This document shows, one piece after another, positions 60,065 to 64,000 of a stretch of 64,000 nucleotides of DNA. Made by a program: the position numbers and the translations under genes. Where the stretch lies: positions 124,001 to 188,000 of the forward strand of contig JAHHTZ010000002.1 of NCBI GenBank assembly GCA_020024285.1, given 5' to 3'. Position 1 is the stretch's first letter; every line of letters starts with the position of its first letter. A model generated the notes under the pieces. The model saw only the letters and a list, made by a program, of their open reading frames with translations. It was not told where the DNA came from and ran no database searches. The DNA comes from Oscillospiraceae bacterium. Lineage in GTDB: Bacteria > Bacillota > Clostridia > Oscillospirales > Ruminococcaceae.

Positions 60065-60874
60065 CTATACCAGTTCTACTTGATTGAGTGTTCCGCTGAC
60101 GGTTTCCCCCAAAAAGAGAGAGGCTGTCTGCTGGAATCCGCTCACCTGATCGGTGACGTTGTACTGTGTAACTCCGGGTTCTGTGCGGTCGGTGAGGAGC
60201 TGTTCACGGGACAGGACCTTTTTTACATATTGTGCTGCACATTTTCCGGGGTCGATCAAGGTGACCCTGTAGTTGAGCACCTGATTGAATATATCATAAA
60301 TGATCGGATAATGTGTGCAGCCTAAAATCAGGGTGTCGATGGATTCTTCTATGAGCGGCTTGAGGTACATTTCCACCGTCAATCGGGTGATTTGGTTGTC
60401 AGGCTCGATCATGCCGTTTTCCACCAGATGGACAAGCAGCGGACAGGGATTTGCAAAAACGTGAACATCGTCACGCAGGCTGTGGATGGTCTTTCCGTAG
60501 GCATTGCTTCGGATGGAAGCAGCAGTGCCGATCACACCGATGCGTCCGTGGGAAGTGCGTGCACAGGCTTCCTGTGCAGAAGGAAAAACAACGTCAACAT
60601 ACGGGACGCCCAAATTCTGGCTGATTTCTTTGGGAAGTGTGCTGCTGACGGTTCCGCAGGCAGCAACGATGAGCTTGATGTCGTTTCCCTTGAGAAACTG
60701 GATATCCTGCATCGAATATTTGATGATGGTTTCCTTGCTCCTGCTTCCATAGGGGATACGACCGGTATCTCCAAGATATACGATATTTTCGTTGGGGAGG
60801 ATGTTGTGCAGTTCTTTTACAACCGTCAAACCGCCAAGTCCTGAATCAAACACGCCGATGGCTCGATTGTCCAT
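60065..60874 (-). CDS. murI: Glutamate racemase
   Basis: Supplies D-glutamate for peptidoglycan. The 269-residue protein begins with IGVFDSGLGGLTVVKEL and has the two catalytic cysteines, Cys73 in AACGTVSS and Cys186 in LGCTHYP. The first block has Gly-Thr where Asn-Thr is more usual (CNTA). It lies between ddl and the DUF1934 gene, so the operon couples cell-wall precursor synthesis with argS. Confidence 0.94.
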   Translation of the reverse strand: MDNRAIGVFDSGLGGLTVVKELHNILPNENIVYLGDTGRIPYGSRSKETIIKYSMQDIQFLKGNDIKLIVAACGTVSSTLPKEISQNLGVPYVDVVFPSAQEACARTSHGRIGVIGTAASIRSNAYGKTIHSLRDDVHVFANPCPLLVHLVENGMIEPDNQITRLTVEMYLKPLIEESIDTLILGCTHYPIIYDIFNQVLNYRVTLIDPGKCAAQYVKKVLSREQLLTDRTEPGVTQYNVTDQVSGFQQTASLFLGETVSGTLNQVELV

Positions 60875-60917
60875 GCGGATGCCCCCTTTCTAAATTTTGT
60901 GATACAAAGGTTCCATG

Positions 60918-61982
60918 CTATTTGCGCTCCAACGCGAACAGGATCAGGCGTTTGAGCAGTTCCGGGTAAGGTACGCCGGAGGCTTCCCACATTTTGGGGT
61001 ACATGCTGATGGAGGTGAACCCTGGGATCGTGTTGATCTCATTCAAGATGATACCGCTTCCGTCGCGTTTTACAAAGAAGTCAACGCGTGCCATCCCTTC
61101 ACATCCGATGGAGGAGTAGGCCTTTTCTGCTGTTTTGCGGATCTCCTCGTTCTGCTCCAAAGAAATGCGGGCAGGAATATAGAGCTGGGTCGATTTGTCG
61201 TTGTATTTTGCGTCATATGTATAAAATTCCACCAAAGGGGCGATTTCGCCGCAGACAGCGGAAGCAGTCGGAGCTTCATTTCCGAGAACAGCATTTTCCA
61301 CTTCGATGCCGTCAATAAACTCCTCCACGATTGCCTTGCTGTCTTCCTTGAGCGCGATCAAGCAGGATTCTTTGAGCTGTTCGCGGTTTTTTGCCTTGCT
61401 GACGCCGACAGAGGAGCCGGCATTGGCAGGCTTTACGAACATCGGATAGCCAAGGCGCTCTTCCAGCTGCTGCGCTTTTTCCTCAAACTGCCCCAGATCA
61501 TCTGCACGGACAACATCCCATTTTGCCATCGGGATGCCGTGCGATTCCAAAATAACGTGGGTGAACTCCTTATCCATGCAGTTTGCAGAGGAGATCATAT
61601 CGCATCCGACAAAGGGGATGCCGGCGAGCTCCAAAAGTCCCTGAAGGGTACCGTCCTCACCATATTTTCCGTGGAGGACCGGGAAGCATACATCGATCGG
61701 GCAGATTTCGCAGTGGTTTTCATCGATCATCAAAAGACCGTGGTGGCTGCGATCCGGGGAGATCACAACGGTGCGAGCGGGACGGTTTTCCCATTCCATA
61801 GAAGGGATGTCTTCGATGCTTCCGGTGTATTCCAGCCAGCGTCCATCCTTTGTGATGCCAACCATGACAATGTCAAAGCTATCCTGTGGGATGTTGCGCA
61901 GGACAGAAGCTGCCGATACGGTGGATACTTCATGCTCACTGGAAGCACCGCCGAACAAAACAGCGACTCTTGTTTTTTTCAT
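60918..61982 (-). CDS. ddl: D-alanine-D-alanine ligase
   Basis: ATP-grasp enzyme that joins two D-Ala for peptidoglycan. The 354-residue protein has VAVLFGGASSEHEVS, LHGKYGEDGTLQGLLELAGIPFVG (core HGxxGEDG), FVKPANAGSSVGVSK, and the C-terminal ILNEINTIPGFTSISMYPKMW. I prefer ATG 61982, 10 bases after GGAG, over GTG 61991, which lies only two bases from that site. First gene of the minus-strand operon. Confidence 0.94.
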   Translation of the reverse strand: MKKTRVAVLFGGASSEHEVSTVSAASVLRNIPQDSFDIVMVGITKDGRWLEYTGSIEDIPSMEWENRPARTVVISPDRSHHGLLMIDENHCEICPIDVCFPVLHGKYGEDGTLQGLLELAGIPFVGCDMISSANCMDKEFTHVILESHGIPMAKWDVVRADDLGQFEEKAQQLEERLGYPMFVKPANAGSSVGVSKAKNREQLKESCLIALKEDSKAIVEEFIDGIEVENAVLGNEAPTASAVCGEIAPLVEFYTYDAKYNDKSTQLYIPARISLEQNEEIRKTAEKAYSSIGCEGMARVDFFVKRDGSGIILNEINTIPGFTSISMYPKMWEASGVPYPELLKRLILFALERK

Positions 61983-62507
61983 CAAATTCACGCTCCAAAT
62001 CGTTTTGGGATTTATTTATGACAAAATTGATCCGGTATTTCATTGTATTCTTTTTTGTCTTGTATCATGCCGTAATAATAAAAAGCTGTACCTTCTATTT
62101 TATCATAAAAATGCAGAGCAGTGCAATTGGAGGAATGAAAGAAAAGCACCGTTTTTACGGGCTGTTTTCATTTCCTTTGCTAAAAAACGGGAAAAGAAGC
62201 TATCCTTATTATATAAGAAATCTCGGATGCTCCCCGAAAACAGGAAGCAAAACCGGGAAAATAGCGTGCTGTCCTGCGGCTTTGCGGGCACGAAAGCAAA
62301 ATATCGAACAAGCAGGAAGGATGTTTTTGGAGCAATGTATTGCAATATCAATAAAACGAAAAAACCGGGTGAAAAAATGATTGACGATGAGGCAAGGAAT
62401 GTGGTATAGTTTAGGTACCTCTAAAAGGGTTATTTTTTTATGTCCAAATTTAACGCGTTTCCTTTACGAGGGAGGCAAAAAAATCCGTTCTATCAGGAGG
62501 TGCCGAT
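61983..62507. other. 525-base divergent intergenic region (ddl / rpmG)
   Basis: It is AT-rich and holds the start of the ddl transcript on the minus strand and the rpmG promoter on the plus strand. The open frames across it lack ribosome binding sites and family features. No tRNA is seen, although tRNA-Trp often lies near secE. A weak T-rich stretch follows AAAGGG near 62430, within the rpmG leader. Confidence 0.6.
62381..62410 (+). promoter_or_regulatory. Promoter of rpmG-secE-nusG
   Basis: TTGACG (62381-62386), 18 bases, then TATAGT (62405-62410). The leader to rpmG is about 90 bases. Confidence 0.7.
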
Positions 62508-62657
62508 ATGAGGGTTAAAGTTACATTGGCTTGCACAGAGTGCAAACAGCGCAATTACAACACAATCAAAAACAAGAAAAATGATCCTGACAGACTTGAA
62601 ATGAGCAAATATTGCAAGTTCTGCCGGAAACACACTACCCACAAAGAAACCAAGTAG
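62508..62657 (+). CDS. rpmG: 50S ribosomal protein L33
   Basis: 49-residue protein starting MRVKVTLACTECKQRNY. It has two CxxC pairs (CTEC and CKFC), so it is the zinc-binding form. ATG 62508 follows CAGGAGGTG. It precedes secE-nusG as in most bacteria and is easily missed by length filters. Confidence 0.96.
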   Translation: MRVKVTLACTECKQRNYNTIKNKKNDPDRLEMSKYCKFCRKHTTHKETK

Positions 62658-62678
62658 GCGAAAGGCGGGCTATTATCT

Positions 62679-62900
62679 ATGGCTGAAGAAAAAAAAGAAG
62701 GCTTCTTTAAGCGCATCGCCTCAAAAATCACACGTTTCTTCAAAGACCTGAAGGGTGAGACGAAGAAAATTGTATGGCCAAGCAAAAAACAGATCATCAA
62801 CAACACAATGGTTGTTATTGGTGTTATTGTTGTATTCGGTATTGCAGTAGGAGGCTTTGACCTGCTGCTCAATACGATGATCGGCCTGTTCAACCAGTAG
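62679..62900 (+). CDS. secE: Preprotein translocase subunit SecE
   Basis: 73-residue short SecE with a single membrane segment (about 43-65) after the amphipathic helix and the conserved DLKGETKKIVWPSKK motif. It clamps SecY, encoded 14 kb upstream. nusG begins 28 bases later. Confidence 0.96.
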   Translation: MAEEKKEGFFKRIASKITRFFKDLKGETKKIVWPSKKQIINNTMVVIGVIVVFGIAVGGFDLLLNTMIGLFNQ

Positions 62901-62928
62901 ATCTCACTTTCCGTTGGAGGTAGTTAAC

Positions 62929-63447
62929 ATGTCAGAATCCGCAAAATGGTATGTAGTGCATACTTATTCCGGTTACGAGAAAAAAGTTGCAGAAGATATC
63001 GAAAGTGCGGTAAAAAACCGTAAGCTCGAAGAATTGATCTGTGACGTGAAGCTCCCGATCCAGGAGGTTCCTGAGGACAACAAAAAACGTGAAACAGAAC
63101 GCAATCCATACTCAGGTTATGTTTTTGTGAAAATGGTCATGACAGATGATACCTGGTATGTTGTTCGCAATATTCGTGGTGTCACAGGTTTTGTTGGACC
63201 GGGCTCCAAACCTGTTCCTCTGACAGATGACGAAGTTCTTGCGCTTAACGTGGAACAGAAAAAACAAATCGAGGTGAAATTCTCGGTTGGCGATTCTGTA
63301 AAAGTTACGGCTGGACCAATGGAAGGGTTTATTGGAGTTGTAGAAACAATCGATCTGGATACAGAAAAGGTCACCGTTCTTGTTTCTATGTTCGGAAGAG
63401 AAACCCCCGTTGAACTTGAACTTGGTCAGGTTGGGACTCTATACTAA
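62929..63447 (+). CDS. nusG: Transcription termination/antitermination factor NusG
   Basis: 172-residue elongation factor. The NGN domain starts KWYVVHTYSGYEKKVAEDIE; GYVFVKMVMTDDTWYVVRN and GVTGFVGPGSKP are standard. The C-terminal KOW domain has VKVTAGPMEGFIGVVE. ATG 62929 follows TTGGAGGT; an earlier in-frame start at 62914 overlaps that site. Confidence 0.96.
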   Translation: MSESAKWYVVHTYSGYEKKVAEDIESAVKNRKLEELICDVKLPIQEVPEDNKKRETERNPYSGYVFVKMVMTDDTWYVVRNIRGVTGFVGPGSKPVPLTDDEVLALNVEQKKQIEVKFSVGDSVKVTAGPMEGFIGVVETIDLDTEKVTVLVSMFGRETPVELELGQVGTLY

Positions 63448-63589
63448 TCTTTTATGAGGTAAATTTCCGGCCCGGACAGGCTGGTTTGTGCCGGCTGCAC
63501 TCGGCAGAAGGCATCGTGGGAGGAGCAATAAATCTTTCTTTCTGTAATTGCTCCGATAGAAACCACATCACTATGGAGGTGCAAACACA
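63448..63589 (+). other. Leader between nusG and rplK
   Basis: The 142 bases contain GGAGCAAT (63522-63529) / ATTGCTCC (63547-63554), an 8-bp stem, and a GCCGG/CCGGC-rich segment before it. In other bacteria L1 represses rplK-rplA through a leader site; this may be that region. No gene is seen. Confidence 0.45.
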
Positions 63590-64000
63590 ATGGCTCAGAA
63601 AGTTGTAGGCTACATTAAGCTGCAAATTCCTGCTGGAAAAGCTACTCCAGCACCACCGGTTGGTCCTGCTCTTGGTCAGCACGGTGTTAATATCATGGCA
63701 TTCACCAAAGAATTCAATGAAAGAACAAAACAGGATGCAGGTCTCATTATTCCAGTAGTTATTACTGTATATGCTGACCGTTCCTTCTCTTTCATCACCA
63801 AAACTCCACCTGCTGCAGTTCTCATCAAAAAAGAATGCAACATCGAGAGCGGTTCTGGTGTTCCAAACAAAACAAAAGTTGCTAAAATCACAAAAGCACA
63901 ACTTCAGAAAATTGCTGAGTTAAAAATGCCTGACCTCAATGCCGCAAGCCTGGATGCTGCTATCAGCATGATTGCAGGTTCTGCACGCGCAATGGGCGTC
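63590..64000 (+). CDS. rplK: 50S ribosomal protein L11 (3' end beyond the window)
   Basis: The first 137 residues are present, starting AQKVVGYIKLQIPAGKATPAPPVGPALGQHGVNIM (core PPVGPALGQHGVNIM), with the C-terminal RNA-binding domain to SARAMGV. The family is about 141 residues, so only the last few are missing. ATG 63590 follows GGAGGTG. Confidence 0.96.
   Translation, partial: MAQKVVGYIKLQIPAGKATPAPPVGPALGQHGVNIMAFTKEFNERTKQDAGLIIPVVITVYADRSFSFITKTPPAAVLIKKECNIESGSGVPNKTKVAKITKAQLQKIAELKMPDLNAASLDAAISMIAGSARAMGV

Noticed and set aside
61771..62409. Plus-strand open frames across the ddl start and the ddl-rpmG gap
   Set aside because: They lie opposite ddl and then in AT-rich non-coding sequence, without start signals or recognisable domains.
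1..64000. CRISPR array, insertion sequence, prophage or tRNA/rRNA genes
   Set aside because: I saw no regularly spaced repeats, transposase-like frames, terminal repeats, or tRNA/rRNA sequence in the window.

Overview
The window reads as the chromosome of an anaerobic, spore-forming, amino-acid-fermenting member of the Clostridia. The evidence is a glycine reductase (Stickland) cluster with two in-frame UGA selenocysteine codons, an anaerobic (cbi-type) cobalamin pathway, a B12 riboswitch, a proline-type T-box, SpoIIID, a clostridial S10-spc-alpha ribosomal operon, and strong AGGAGG ribosome binding sites with frequent GTG and TTG starts. I saw no insertion sequence, prophage, CRISPR array, tRNA or rRNA gene. 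Nearly all of the window looks like core chromosome.

Layout. 1-7948: glycine reductase genes grdE, grdB (UGA=Sec), trxB, trxA, grdA (UGA=Sec), then grdC and grdD behind a second promoter, closed by a strong terminator. Codon use here resembles that of the ribosomal genes, suggesting very high expression. 8162-11948: a CPBP (CAAX-type) membrane protease, tadA, and two adjacent nitrilase-superfamily genes that both lack the catalytic cysteine. 12019-22209: a promoter, cobalamin riboswitch and terminator controlling a FecCD/BtuCD-type transporter and cbiA-C-D-F-G-H plus a CobK-CbiE-CbiT triple fusion. 22429-30132: a peptide ABC transporter operon with an S9 peptidase as second gene. 30274-33160: corrinoid adenosyltransferase, then fhs behind a consensus promoter and an unexplained structured leader of about 490 nt. 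33219-37116: acpP (minus), aroE-aroK, and proS (minus) with a T-box. 37466-53513: a long leader with an attenuator-like terminator, then the S10-spc-alpha operon from rpsJ to rplQ, including secY, adk, map, infA and rpoA. 53556-56095: two tandem amidohydrolase paralogues. 56212: spoIIID. 56548-61982 (minus): ddl, murI, a DUF1934 gene, argS and a degenerate homocysteine methyltransferase-like gene as one operon. 62381-64000: rpmG, secE, nusG and the start of rplK.

How it fits together. Peptides are imported by the Dpp-type system and could be cleaved by the S9 peptidase. Glycine is reduced through GrdABCDE with electrons from the dedicated TrxB/TrxA pair, giving acetyl phosphate. Fhs links one-carbon units to formate, and the B12 genes supply corrinoids. 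The items most worth a second look are the tandem pseudo-nitrilases, the metal-site-less homocysteine methyltransferase homologue, the fhs leader RNA, the S10 leader attenuator, the CobK-CbiE-CbiT fusion and the hairpins between grd cistrons. Family assignments rest on reading motifs by eye; no database search was run.
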